Source: LSCE01 sp050485425
Lineage (GTDB): Bacteria > Pseudomonadota > Gammaproteobacteria > Nitrococcales > Aquisalimonadaceae
DNA length: 64,000 nt
NCBI GenBank assembly: GCA_050485425.1
Contig: JBJHBJ010000002.1
Coordinates: 107,782 to 171,781, forward strand
Direction: 5' to 3'
Within the stretch, counting starts at the first letter, position 1, and each line of letters begins with the position of its first letter. Below, piece after piece: positions 18,992 through 27,678 of this stretch. A program made the translations under genes and the position numbers. Under the pieces are notes generated by a model. That model saw only the letters and a program-made list of their open reading frames with translations, made no database searches and was not told the DNA's origin.

Positions 18992-19756
18992 ATGAGACTG
19001 CAAGGCATTCGGATAGTGCTGGTGGAGCCGCAACTGGCTGCCAACATCGGTTCCGCGGCCCGTGCCATGAAGACCATGGGCCTGCATGAACTGCACCTGG
19101 TCACGCCCCGGCAATGGCCGCATCCCGATGCGGCCACCATGGCGTCGGGGGCCGACGACGTACTGGAGCAGACACAGGTCCACGACACGCTGGATCAGGC
19201 CCTGGCCGGCACCGGTCTGGTCGTCGGCCTGTCCGCACGGACGCGCAATCTGTCCTCGCCGGCGGAACTGCCGGCGGAGAGCGCCGCGCGGGTCGTGGAG
19301 GAATCGGCGCGCCACCCGGTGGCAGTGCTGTTCGGCCGCGAGCGCACCGGCCTGACCAATGACGAGGTGGATCGTTGTCATCGGGTGGTGCATATCCCCG
19401 CCAACCCCGACTACTCCTCCCTGAACCTGGCGGCGGCGGTACAGGTGATGAGCTACGAGTTGCGTCGTGCCGCCCTGGCCGGCCAGCCCGCGCCGCAGCC
19501 CGGCGCTGAATGGCCTCCCGCCACCGCGGAGCAGATGGAGATGTTCTACAGCCATCTGGAGCAGGTGCTGGTACGGATCGAGTTTCTGCGTCAGGAGAAC
19601 CCGCGGGTGTTGATGAGGCGGCTGCGGCTGCTGTTCAACCGGGCCAGGCCGGATCACAACGAATACCAGATTCTCAGGGGCATTCTGGCGCATGTGGACA
19701 TGGGCATGCAGGGCCAGTTGCCCGGTCAGCGAAACGGCGACGATCAGCCGAAATAG
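18992..19756 (+). CDS. trmJ: tRNA (Cm32/Um32) 2'-O-methyltransferase TrmJ
   Basis: TrmJ is a SPOUT methyltransferase modifying ribose 32 in the anticodon loop. The 254-residue product contains the trefoil-knot motifs: VLVEPQLAANIGSAARAM at the N-terminus, LFGRERTGLTNDE, and PANPDYSSLNLAAAVQVMSYE. The C-terminal third is helical and likely needed for dimerisation and tRNA binding. It precedes cysE and the isc genes, the usual order in Gammaproteobacteria. Confidence 0.95.
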   Translation: MRLQGIRIVLVEPQLAANIGSAARAMKTMGLHELHLVTPRQWPHPDAATMASGADDVLEQTQVHDTLDQALAGTGLVVGLSARTRNLSSPAELPAESAARVVEESARHPVAVLFGRERTGLTNDEVDRCHRVVHIPANPDYSSLNLAAAVQVMSYELRRAALAGQPAPQPGAEWPPATAEQMEMFYSHLEQVLVRIEFLRQENPRVLMRRLRLLFNRARPDHNEYQILRGILAHVDMGMQGQLPGQRNGDDQPK

Positions 19757-19774
19757 GACCTCTCAGGTTCGGAA

Positions 19775-19803
19775 TTGGCGTTGCGCGCCGGAAGCGTTAA
19801 CAT
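19775..19803 (+). promoter_or_regulatory. Candidate promoter for the cysE-iscSUA operon
   Basis: TTGGCG (19775-19780) and TAACAT (19798-19803) are separated by 17 bp, a reasonable sigma-70 fit. It lies in the 183-bp gap after trmJ, about 130 bp before the cysE start. In many relatives iscR sits in this position; here no iscR gene is present, and I could not identify an IscR-type operator with confidence. Confidence 0.35.
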
Positions 19804-19939
19804 TCAGTCATGAAGAGCATGATCCTCACGCGTTACAGCTACTCCTGTTGTAGCCGGCCCCGGTACTGAATGCGGCCGGTGGGCCGCCCTGATTGCCTCC
19901 ATCAAGGCAATTCCTCCCCGCATGATCAGGGAACACGCA

Positions 19940-20749
19940 ATGTTCGAACGTTTGAGAGAAGACATCCGCTCCGTGATGGACCGGGACCCGGCAGCCCGTA
20001 ACGCCTTCGATGTACTCACCTGCTACCCCGGGTTGCATGCCCTGCTCTGGCATCGAGTCTGCCACAGGCTCTGGCGCTGGCGGCTGCGCTGGCTGGCGCG
20101 GTTTCTCTCCACGCTGGCGCGCTGGTTCACCGGCATCGAGATCCATCCCGGGGCACGCATCGGCCGCCGCTTCTTCATCGATCATGGCATGGGTGTGGTG
20201 ATCGGCGAGACCGCGGAAATCGGCGATGACGTCACGCTGTATCATGGCGTGACGCTGGGCGGCATCAGCACCGCCAAGGGAAAGCGTCACCCCACGCTGG
20301 GGAACGATATCGTGGTGGGGGCCGGTGCCAAGGTGCTCGGGCCCATCACCGTCGGCGATGGTGCGCGCGTGGGGTCCAATGCCGTGGTGCTCAAGGATGT
20401 GCCGGACGGAGCCACCCTGGTGGGCATTCCCGCCCGCATCGCCGGACAGCGCCATGCCGGCCACACGCCACAGCGCGAGGAGACGGCGCGCAAGATTGGC
20501 TTCGACGCCTACGGCCAGACCGACATGCCGGATCCGGTGAGCAACGCGATCAATTCCATGCTCGATCATATCCACGCCACCGACCAGCGTCTGGAAGAGA
20601 TGTGCCAGGCCATCCGACACTTGGGCGGTGCGCTGAAGGATGTGGAACTGCCTGATCTGAGTTGCTGCGAGATGGAGAACGGCCACGGCGTTCGCCGGTC
20701 CACCCGCGAAACGCCGCGCACCGAGACCGAGGAAGGGGGCCGTGACTGA
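19940..20749 (+). CDS. cysE: Serine O-acetyltransferase
   Basis: CysE acetylates serine with acetyl-CoA, the committing step of cysteine synthesis, and so feeds the adjacent cysteine desulfurase. The left-handed beta-helix hexapeptide repeats run from about 65 to 170, with the catalytic IDHGMGVVIGETAEIG segment and the HGVTLGG loop. ATG at 19940 is preferred over 19922 because CAGGGA lies 7 bases before it. The product is 269 residues. A C-terminal extension after the beta-helix is polar and ends near TEEGGRD. It overlaps the iscS start by 8 bp. Confidence 0.95.
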   Translation: MFERLREDIRSVMDRDPAARNAFDVLTCYPGLHALLWHRVCHRLWRWRLRWLARFLSTLARWFTGIEIHPGARIGRRFFIDHGMGVVIGETAEIGDDVTLYHGVTLGGISTAKGKRHPTLGNDIVVGAGAKVLGPITVGDGARVGSNAVVLKDVPDGATLVGIPARIAGQRHAGHTPQREETARKIGFDAYGQTDMPDPVSNAINSMLDHIHATDQRLEEMCQAIRHLGGALKDVELPDLSCCEMENGHGVRRSTRETPRTETEEGGRD

Positions 20750-21995
20750 CGTCCTGCCCGTCTATCTCGATCACGCGGCCACCACGCCGGTGGACCCGGC
20801 CGTGGCCGCGCTGATGATGCGTTGGCTCACAGAGGCCGAATGTCAGGGAAACCCCGCATCCGGCACGCACGCCTATGGCCGCGCCGCGGCAGGGGCCGTG
20901 GCGCAGGCGAGGGAGCAGGTGGCCATGCTGATCGGGGGCGATCCCGAGGGGGTCGTCTGGACCTCCGGCGCCACCGAAGCCAACAACCTGGCGCTGCTGG
21001 GCGCGGCGCGCTTCGCCATGAAGCGGGGGCGCGGCAATCACGTGGTGACTTGCCGCACCGAACACAAGGCAGTGCTGGAGGCCTGCGCCGCCCTGGAGCG
21101 TGAAGGGGCGCGCGTCACGTGGCTGGAGCCGGCACATGACGGCTCGCTGACGGTGCAGCAGGTGCTCGACGCGGTCACCGAGGACACCGTGCTGGTTTCG
21201 CTGATGCACGCCAACAATGAAACCGGGGTGGTGCACGACATCGCGTCCATCGCCCTGGCATTGCAGGATCGGGGGCCGCTGTTGCATGTGGACGCCGCGC
21301 AGAGCGCGGGGCGCCTGCCGCTGAAAGTGGCGGAGTGGGGCATCGACATGCTGTCGCTCTCCGCGCACAAGCTGTATGGCCCGAAAGGCGTCGGTGCGCT
21401 GTACATGCGGCCGCGGCCACGCATTCGCATCGAGCCGCTGGCCTACGGCGGCGGCCAGGAGCGCGGCCTGCGTCCCGGAACGCTGGCTACCCATCAGATC
21501 GCAGGCATGGGGCTGGCGTTCGCGCTGGCCGCCGAGCGGCTGGTGGACGACAGCGCGTATCTCCGCCAGCTTCGGCGGCGACTGTGGCAAGGCCTCTCCG
21601 CAGCCGGCGGGGTGGTGCTGCATGGCCGCGAAGACGGTGCGCCGCATATCCTGAACGTGGCTTTTCCCGGCATCCACGGCGAGGCTCTGGAGGCGGAGCT
21701 GGAAGACGTGGTGGCGATGTCCGCGGGGTCGGCCTGCGCCAGCGCCGACGCCGAGCCTTCGCACGTGCTGCGTGCCATGGCGGTACCGGATTCGGTCTCG
21801 ATCAGCAGTTTCCGCTTCAGTCTCGGGCGAACGACCCGCATGGAGGACGTCGACCGGGCGGTGCAGGCCGTGATCGGGGCGCTGCAACGGTTGCGGGCGT
21901 TTTCTCCGCTCCGGACCAGTGTCGACAGTGCGGGGCAGCCGCGCATCGACATCAGGAACGACTGCCCCGGCAAGCAGTCCAAGATGTTGCAATGA
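20742..21995 (+). CDS. iscS: Cysteine desulfurase, IscS-like
   Basis: This PLP enzyme converts cysteine to alanine plus a protein-bound persulfide. The 417-residue product has the PLP lysine at 210 (SAHKLYGPKG) and the mobile-loop cysteine at 332 (SAGSACAS), the group I IscS/NifS pattern. It starts with GTG inside the cysE end. The C-terminal 30 residues differ from E. coli IscS, whose tail contacts IscU; here the tail is longer and contains another Cys (NDCPGKQSK). The next gene, an aberrant IscU-like protein, overlaps by 4 bp (ATGA). Confidence 0.92.
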   Translation: MTDVLPVYLDHAATTPVDPAVAALMMRWLTEAECQGNPASGTHAYGRAAAGAVAQAREQVAMLIGGDPEGVVWTSGATEANNLALLGAARFAMKRGRGNHVVTCRTEHKAVLEACAALEREGARVTWLEPAHDGSLTVQQVLDAVTEDTVLVSLMHANNETGVVHDIASIALALQDRGPLLHVDAAQSAGRLPLKVAEWGIDMLSLSAHKLYGPKGVGALYMRPRPRIRIEPLAYGGGQERGLRPGTLATHQIAGMGLAFALAAERLVDDSAYLRQLRRRLWQGLSAAGGVVLHGREDGAPHILNVAFPGIHGEALEAELEDVVAMSAGSACASADAEPSHVLRAMAVPDSVSISSFRFSLGRTTRMEDVDRAVQAVIGALQRLRAFSPLRTSVDSAGQPRIDIRNDCPGKQSKMLQ

Positions 21996-22381
21996 GCGCA
22001 CTCGGCCCCAAGGTCATGGATCGTTTCCGTCATCCGCGACGGGCGGGCCTGCCTGAAATGCCGGGGCTGGCTATCGGCAATGGCATGGCTGGTCAGGTAA
22101 AATCAGGGGCGGTGGTCCGTTTCCGGGTGGGGTTGGACGACGCCGGTCGCATCGCCGGGGCGGGCTGGGAGTGTTTCGGCTGCCCATCCACCATTGCTTC
22201 CGCGGACTGGTTGGCGGAGCATGCGGAGGGGCGGTTGCCGGAGGATCTTCATGAGCCGCTGCCGATGCAGCTGGCCAACGAACTGGATCTGGATCCCGCC
22301 TTTCTGTCGCGGGTGCTGGTCGTGGAAGACGCATTCCGTACGGCTCTGGCCGACGCGGCGGCCGGCGGCAAGTCTGAATGA
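21992..22381 (+). CDS. Degenerate IscU/NifU-N-like scaffold homologue
   Basis: This 129-residue protein aligns with IscU over most of its length (GNGMAG, ECFGCPSTIAS, VEDAFRTALAD). IscU holds a [2Fe-2S] cluster with three Cys and an Asp. Here only the middle cysteine is kept (Cys64 in CFGC, with an extra Cys61). The first ligand site (PACGD in IscU) reads VKSGA, losing both Cys and Asp. The third (IHCS) reads LSRV. The LPPVK motif that binds the chaperone HscA reads LDPAF, and no hscA, hscB or fdx follow. The frame is intact and tightly coupled to iscS, so it is not an obvious pseudogene. It may be a sulfur acceptor rather than a cluster scaffold. Confidence 0.82.
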   Translation: MSALGPKVMDRFRHPRRAGLPEMPGLAIGNGMAGQVKSGAVVRFRVGLDDAGRIAGAGWECFGCPSTIASADWLAEHAEGRLPEDLHEPLPMQLANELDLDPAFLSRVLVVEDAFRTALADAAAGGKSE

Positions 22382-22394
22382 AACGAGGTGAACG

Positions 22395-22718
22395 ATGGCG
22401 ATCGTACTGACCGAAAAGGCAGCAGAACATGTCAAGGCGCACGCCGCCCGCCAGGGACTGGACGGTTATCTGCGTCTTGGAGTGCGGACCAGCGGCTGTT
22501 CCGGTTTCGCCTATACGGTGGATTACGGCGAGCGGATGACCGACAACGACCAGGTGTTCGAGCAGCACGGCGTACAGGTGGTGGTCGACCGCAAGAGCCT
22601 GCCGTTTCTGGATGGCATGGAAGTGGACTTCATCCGCGAGGGCCTGAATCAGCGGTTCGATTTCCGCAACCCGAACGTGACCGCACAGTGCGGATGCGGG
22701 GAATCGTTCAGCGTCTAG
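22395..22718 (+). CDS. iscA: A-type iron-sulfur carrier protein, IscA/ErpA-like
   Basis: A-type carriers receive Fe-S clusters and pass them to target enzymes. The 107-residue product has the three invariant cysteines: Cys35 (SGCSGFAY), Cys99 and Cys101 (CGCGESF). It lies 13 bp after the IscU-like gene, so the operon is cysE-iscS-iscU*-iscA. Unlike its neighbour it retains all ligands. Whether it is functionally IscA, SufA or ErpA cannot be decided by sequence reading; the name follows position. Confidence 0.9.
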   Translation: MAIVLTEKAAEHVKAHAARQGLDGYLRLGVRTSGCSGFAYTVDYGERMTDNDQVFEQHGVQVVVDRKSLPFLDGMEVDFIREGLNQRFDFRNPNVTAQCGCGESFSV

Positions 22719-22870
22719 TGCGCTCCGATATGCAGCCATCCCCTGACGCGGCGGTTCCTGTGCGCCGGAGCCGGTAAATTGCCGGGTTCCCCGGCAGGCG
22801 TTACACTAGCTGCCTCTCGTTCCAGCCGCCTCAGGTAGCCTTGCTGCCATCTGGCGGCTGGTGTGTTTTT

Positions 22871-22905
22871 CCGGGGGGAGCAAATGCTCCCGCGGTTTTT
22901 CTTTC
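22871..22905 (+). terminator. Intrinsic terminator after the isc genes
   Basis: GGGAGCA and TGCTCCC pair around an AA loop, extended by CCG/CGG, and are followed by TTTTTCTTTC. It ends transcription from cysE-iscSUA about 35 bp before ndk. The AT-rich stretch just after it (TTTCATTTACTTAA) probably helps set ndk expression, although a full promoter would have to overlap the terminator. Confidence 0.75.
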
Positions 22906-22937
22906 AAGATATTTCATTTACTTAACGGAGTTTCCGG

Positions 22938-23363
22938 ATGGCTGTGGAACGTACGCTTTCCATTATCAAACCCGATGCCGTGGCCAAGAATGTCATCGGC
23001 GAGATCTACAACCGGTTCGAGAAGGCCCAGCTCAGGATCGTTGCCGCGCGCATGATGCAGCTGAGCCGCGAGCAGGCGGAAGGCTTCTATGCCGTCCACA
23101 AGGAACGCCCGTTCTTCAACGACCTGGTTGGCTTCATGATCTCCGGACCGGTGATCGTTCAGGTGCTGGAAGGCGAGGACGCCATCCGCAAGAACCGGGA
23201 GATCATGGGTGCCACCAACCCGAAGGAGGCGGCTGCCGGTACGCTGCGCCACGATTACGCGGACTCCATTGACGCCAACGCCGTGCACGGTTCTGACGCG
23301 CCCGAAACCGCCAGGCAGGAAATCGAGTATTTCTTCAAGGCTGATGAAATCTGTTCCCGTTAA
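22938..23363 (+). CDS. ndk: Nucleoside diphosphate kinase
   Basis: Ndk balances NTP and dNTP pools by phosphate transfer through a phosphohistidine. The 141-residue product is of normal length, begins ERTLSIIKPDAV and has the active-site His117 in NAVHGSDAPETA. The ATG at 22938 has a GGAG site (CGGAGTTTCCGG). rlmN starts within its last 20 bp. ndk next to rlmN and pilW is the usual order in this class. Confidence 0.98.
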   Translation: MAVERTLSIIKPDAVAKNVIGEIYNRFEKAQLRIVAARMMQLSREQAEGFYAVHKERPFFNDLVGFMISGPVIVQVLEGEDAIRKNREIMGATNPKEAAAGTLRHDYADSIDANAVHGSDAPETARQEIEYFFKADEICSR

Positions 23364-24480
23364 GGTTGTTGCCGAACACGGCCCGGCTTCCGGCAAGATC
23401 AATCTGCTGGGGCTGGACCGCAAGGCGCTGGAAGGGTTTTTCGCCGACCTCGGCGAGAAACCCTTTCGCGTGTCCCAGATTCTGAAATGGGTGCATGCGC
23501 GTCGCGTCACGCGCTTCGACGGAATGACCGATCTCAGCAAGGCGTTGCGGCAGAAGCTGGATGAGGTCGCCGAGATCCGGGTGCCGGAAGCGGTCATGGA
23601 CCAGCGTTCCGCCGACGGAACGCGTAAATGGCTGTTGCGTCTGGATGGTGCCAACGCCGTGGAGACCGTGCTGATTCCCGAGAAAGGCCGGGACACGCTG
23701 TGCATTTCCTCCCAGGTGGGCTGCGCGCTGGAATGCAGTTTCTGCTCCACCGGCGTTCAGGGTTTCAACCGCAACCTTTCCACCGCTGAGATCATCGGCC
23801 AGCTCTGGTACGTGAACAAGCTGCTGGACGAAGAAGAACCCGGCCGCCAGGTTACCAATGTGGTGTTCATGGGCATGGGCGAACCGCTATTGAACTTCAA
23901 GCAGGTCGTGCCCGCTTCCGAACTCATGAAGGACGACCATGCCTATGGTCTCTCCAAGCGCCGGGTCACCCTGAGCACCTCCGGCGTCGTGCCGTATTTG
24001 AACCGGTTAACGGAAGTCAGTGACATCAGTCTGGCAGTCTCCCTGCATGCACCCAACGATGCGCTGCGGGACGAACTGGTGCCGATCAACAAGAAGTACC
24101 CGATTGCCGAGTTGCTGGAGGCCTGTCGCCGCTATATTGCCGACAAGCCCCATCGGCGTATCACCTGGGAATACGTCATGCTGGACGGCGTCAACGACAG
24201 CGATGAGCATGCCCGCGAACTGGTACGGCTGATCCGGGACATTCCCTCGAAAGTGAACCTGATCCCGTTCAACCCCTTCCCGGAAGCCCGCTATCGCCGT
24301 TCCAGTGACAAGCGCATCCAGCAGTTCAGTCAGATTCTGAGTCGGGCCGGGTTGGTCTCGACCACCCGCAAGACCCGCGGCGAGGACATCGACGGGGCTT
24401 GCGGGCAACTGGTCGGCAAGGTGGCCGACCGCACCAAACGTCGTTTCAAGCGAGAACAGCGGCTCCAGGCCGCGGAGTAG
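23344..24480 (+). CDS. rlmN: Dual-specificity 23S rRNA A2503 / tRNA A37 C2-methyltransferase
   Basis: RlmN is a radical-SAM enzyme methylating C2 of adenine 2503 in 23S rRNA and adenine 37 in some tRNAs. The CX3CX2C cluster is at Cys127, Cys131 and Cys134 (CALECSFC), followed by STGVQGFNRN. The methyl-carrying Cys is near the C-terminus in GACGQL. ATG at 23344 inside ndk gives 378 residues, matching the family (E. coli 384). Confidence 0.97.
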   Translation: MKSVPVKVVAEHGPASGKINLLGLDRKALEGFFADLGEKPFRVSQILKWVHARRVTRFDGMTDLSKALRQKLDEVAEIRVPEAVMDQRSADGTRKWLLRLDGANAVETVLIPEKGRDTLCISSQVGCALECSFCSTGVQGFNRNLSTAEIIGQLWYVNKLLDEEEPGRQVTNVVFMGMGEPLLNFKQVVPASELMKDDHAYGLSKRRVTLSTSGVVPYLNRLTEVSDISLAVSLHAPNDALRDELVPINKKYPIAELLEACRRYIADKPHRRITWEYVMLDGVNDSDEHARELVRLIRDIPSKVNLIPFNPFPEARYRRSSDKRIQQFSQILSRAGLVSTTRKTRGEDIDGACGQLVGKVADRTKRRFKREQRLQAAE

Positions 24481-24482
24481 AT

Positions 24483-25244
24483 ATGGATATGCCCCGCCTG
24501 CCCAGTGGTTTCCTCGGTCTGATCGTGCTGTTTTTCCTGCTTGCCGGGTGCGCCACCCAACAGCAGCGCGGTGACATGCAGCAGGCGTCGATGGTGAACA
24601 CCCAGCTCGGCATCAGCTATATGCAGCAGGGTCAGATGAACCAGGCCATGGAAGCGCTCCGCAAGGCGGTGGAGCAGGACAGCAGTAATGCCCAGGCCCA
24701 TTCGTCCATAGCCGTTCTGTACGAACGCCTGGAGGAATACGATGAAGCCGAGCGCCATTACCGGCGAGCAGTACGGCTGGATGACGGTAACCCGCCGGCG
24801 CATAACAATTACGGGCGTTTCCTCTGCAATCGCGGCGATTATGCCGCGGCTGATCAGCAGTTCCAGCGCGCGCTGCGCGATCCCCTGTACGAACGCCGCG
24901 AGTTGCCGCTGGCCAATGCCGGCCTCTGTGCCATGCGTGCCGGCGACAAGGAGAAGGCGCGCGAATACCTGCGCCGGGCGCTGGAGCGTGCGCCCAACTT
25001 CGCACCTGCGCTGCGCCGCATGGCCGAACTCCAGTACGACAATCGCGAATACCTCTCCGCCCGCGGCTACATGCAGCGTTACCGCGAGGTTGGGGAGATG
25101 GATGCGCACGCCCTGTGGCTTGCCGTCCGTATAGAGCGCGCTCTGGGTAATCGGGACGAGGCCGCCAGTTTCGGGCTGCGGCTGAGAGCCGACTACCCCG
25201 ATTCCGAAGAAACACGGGAATATCTGCGCCTGGTTGATCGATGA
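24483..25244 (+). CDS. pilW: Type IV pilus biogenesis lipoprotein PilW (PilF)
   Basis: PilW/PilF is an outer-membrane lipoprotein of stacked TPR repeats required for assembly of the PilQ secretin. The 253-residue product has a lipobox (FFLLAGC, Cys at about 23) and about six TPR-like helical pairs, including GQMNQAMEALRKAVEQD and EYDEAERHYRRAVRLDDGNP. It starts 2 bp after rlmN and overlaps the rodZ-like gene by 4 bp. This position is conserved in Pseudomonas and relatives. Confidence 0.93.
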   Translation: MDMPRLPSGFLGLIVLFFLLAGCATQQQRGDMQQASMVNTQLGISYMQQGQMNQAMEALRKAVEQDSSNAQAHSSIAVLYERLEEYDEAERHYRRAVRLDDGNPPAHNNYGRFLCNRGDYAAADQQFQRALRDPLYERRELPLANAGLCAMRAGDKEKAREYLRRALERAPNFAPALRRMAELQYDNREYLSARGYMQRYREVGEMDAHALWLAVRIERALGNRDEAASFGLRLRADYPDSEETREYLRLVDR

Positions 25245-26224
25245 GCACCGAACACTCTACGGAGACAAAGGAAACGCAGGATGCCGTGACCCGGCTGGGG
25301 CCGGGTGCCGTGCTGCGTGCGGCCCGCACAGACAAGAGCATGGCCGTTCCCGAGGTGGCCGCGGCGCTGCATCTGTCCAAGGACATGGTGGAACGCCTGG
25401 AGGCGGACGACTTCGATGCGCTGCCGCCATCGACCTTCACCAAAGGCTATCTGCGCTCCTATGCCATGCTGCTGGGCGCGGACGTCGATGATGTGCTGTC
25501 CCGGTACCCCGATTCCAGCGCCCGTGAAGGCGCCCAGCCGCTCAAGGTCACCCGGCCGGTAACCACGTCACCGGACATCAGTCCCGGGATGGTTCGGGGG
25601 TTTCTGCTCGGCGGCGTTGTGGCCCTGCTGGTGGGGGTCGGCGTCTGGCTGTATCCCACTGACGAAACCGGACCCTCGCCGGTCGCAACCGAGTCCACGC
25701 CGACGGAGCCGCGTCCGGCGGAGGCACCCGATAGCGGTGATCTTGCCGCGGCTCGCGAACCCGATCCGACGGTGCCGCCTGGGCTGGATCCCGATGAGAA
25801 CGGCCTGGCTATCGACGAGCCGGACGAGGAGCAGTTGTTTACCGACGACCTCGCCGGTCCTCCCAGCGCGCAGGTGCCGGATGACGAGCCCGTGGACCTG
25901 CCGCCGGCAGACGGATCGGAGCTGGCAGCGGAGACCGAACGTGGCGAACCGGAGCCCGACGTGATTGCCGGCTCGGCGAATGGGCCGGAAGAGCTGCAAC
26001 TGCGTTTCTCCGGTCCGTCCTGGGTGGAAGTCTACGATGCTGACGGCGAGCGCCTGCTTTACGGGCTGATCCAGGAAGACGGTGCCCGGCGCGTTCGCGG
26101 TCCGGCGCCGTTCTCGGTGGTCATCGGCGATGCCAACCATGTTGCAGTGGTGTACCGCGACGAGGAAGTGGAGATGGGGAACCGCCGTCCCGGCCGCGTG
26201 GTGCGCATCCAGGTTCCCGATTAG
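25241..26224 (+). CDS. rodZ: RodZ-like cytoskeletal membrane protein
   Basis: RodZ links MreB filaments to the cell-wall elongation machine. The 327-residue product has an N-terminal helix-turn-helix of the HTH_25 type (about 18-85), one membrane helix (about 118-138), a long acidic Pro/Glu/Asp-rich periplasmic linker (140-245) and a C-terminal DUF4115-type beta domain with FSGPSWVEVYDADGERL. The linker is notably acidic. It is coupled (ATGA) to pilW. ispG, which often follows, is not here. Confidence 0.92.
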   Translation: MSTEHSTETKETQDAVTRLGPGAVLRAARTDKSMAVPEVAAALHLSKDMVERLEADDFDALPPSTFTKGYLRSYAMLLGADVDDVLSRYPDSSAREGAQPLKVTRPVTTSPDISPGMVRGFLLGGVVALLVGVGVWLYPTDETGPSPVATESTPTEPRPAEAPDSGDLAAAREPDPTVPPGLDPDENGLAIDEPDEEQLFTDDLAGPPSAQVPDDEPVDLPPADGSELAAETERGEPEPDVIAGSANGPEELQLRFSGPSWVEVYDADGERLLYGLIQEDGARRVRGPAPFSVVIGDANHVAVVYRDEEVEMGNRRPGRVVRIQVPD

Positions 26225-26390
26225 TGTGTCGTACCGCCAAAGACCTGTGCACCGGCTGGCATCTGGTTATTTGCGTGACGACGCACCAGTACCTGCCGAA
26301 CGTTTCCGGCGCCAGCCTGAGTAATACTGCATGGCCGGGCAAGCCTGCTGCGGTGGCCGTGATGATCCGAATTCGACAGAGGAGAAACGC

Positions 26391-27677
26391 TTGGGCAATC
26401 AGATACAGTCGGTGCGGGGGTTCAGCGACCTGTTGCCGGAACACACGCATCTCTGGCGCCATGTCGAGCAGGTGCTGACCGGCGTACTGGCCCGGTACGG
26501 CTACGAGGAGATCCGCCTGCCGCAGCTGGAGAAAACCGAGCTCTTCTCACGCACCATCGGCGAGGTCACCGACATTGTCGAAAAGGAAATGTACACCTTC
26601 GAGGATCGTAACGGTGACAGCCTGAGCCTGCGTCCGGAAGGGACCGCCGGCTGCGTGCGGGCCTGCCTGCAGCATGGCTTGCTGCATAACCAGCAGCCAC
26701 GCCTGTGGTACATGGGCAGCATGTTCCGCCATGAAAGACCCCAGAAAGGACGTCTGCGCCAGTTCCACCAGGTGGGTGCCGAGGTATTCGGTCTCCCGGG
26801 CCCGGATGTCGATGCCGAACTGATCACCATGACGGCGCGCATGCTGCGGGAGCTGGGCCTGGATCACGTCCAGTTGCAGTTGAACACCCTGGGGACATCG
26901 GAGGCCAGGGGCCGTTATCGGGAAGCGCTGGTCGCTTTTCTGTCCGGTCATCGCCAGGCGCTGGATGAGGACAGCCAGCGCCGCCTGGAAAGCAACCCCT
27001 TGCGGATTCTGGACAGCAAGAATCCGGAGACACAGGCATTGCTGGACGGGGCGCCTGCGCTGAGAGACTATCTGGATGCCGAATCCATCGCGCATTTCGA
27101 GCAGCTCCGTGCGCTGCTTGATCAGGCCGATGTTCCCTATGTGATCAATCCGCGGCTGGTGCGCGGCCTGGATTATTACGGCCGTACGGTGTTCGAATGG
27201 GTGACCGACCGCCTGGGTGCGCAGGGCACAGTCTGCGCCGGCGGACGCTACGATGCCCTGGTGGAGCAACTGGGCGGCAAGCCGGTGCCGGCGATCGGTT
27301 TCGCTTTGGGCCTGGAACGCCTGGTGGCGCTGGTCGAGGAGGCCGGTCAGGTGCCTGAGCGACCTGCCGCGGATGTTTACATGGTACTGGTGGGCGACGA
27401 TTCCGCCGCGCCCGGTCTCGTGCTGGCCGAGCAATTGCGCAGTGCCCTTCCCGGCTTGCGCGTACAGATGCATTGTGGCGGCGGCAGTTTCAAGAGCCAG
27501 TTCAAGCGGGCCGACCGCAGTGGGGCGCGTTTCGCACTGGTCCTGGCGGAAGGGGAGGTCGCCGCGGGCACGGTGAGCGTGAAGAACCTGCGCACGGACG
27601 AACCCCAGCGCACCGTGCCGATGAATGAAGTGCCCGGGCTGCTGCTCAGGGCGTTCCAGGAACACGAAGGAGGCTAA
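26391..27677 (+). CDS. hisS: Histidyl-tRNA synthetase
   Basis: Class II synthetase charging tRNA-His. The TTG at 26391 is chosen because GAGGAG lies 7 bases upstream and the protein then begins GNQIQSVRGFSDLLPEH, as in the family; this gives 428 residues. Motif 2 contains YMGSMFRHERPQKGRLRQFHQ. The histidine-specific LVRGLDYYGRTVFEW and the motif 3 GFALGLERL are present, followed by an anticodon-binding domain (from about 325). A rare TTG start may limit its expression. Confidence 0.97.
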   Translation: MGNQIQSVRGFSDLLPEHTHLWRHVEQVLTGVLARYGYEEIRLPQLEKTELFSRTIGEVTDIVEKEMYTFEDRNGDSLSLRPEGTAGCVRACLQHGLLHNQQPRLWYMGSMFRHERPQKGRLRQFHQVGAEVFGLPGPDVDAELITMTARMLRELGLDHVQLQLNTLGTSEARGRYREALVAFLSGHRQALDEDSQRRLESNPLRILDSKNPETQALLDGAPALRDYLDAESIAHFEQLRALLDQADVPYVINPRLVRGLDYYGRTVFEWVTDRLGAQGTVCAGGRYDALVEQLGGKPVPAIGFALGLERLVALVEEAGQVPERPAADVYMVLVGDDSAAPGLVLAEQLRSALPGLRVQMHCGGGSFKSQFKRADRSGARFALVLAEGEVAAGTVSVKNLRTDEPQRTVPMNEVPGLLLRAFQEHEGG

Positions 27678-27678
27678 G

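Noticed and set aside
18067..19089. 340-codon plus-strand open frame over suhB
   Set aside because: Mirror frame of suhB; the minus-strand reading has all inositol monophosphatase motifs.
21992..22381. IscU-like gene as a pseudogene
   Set aside because: The frame is intact, coupled to iscS and keeps fold-defining residues, so loss of ligands is more likely functional change than decay.
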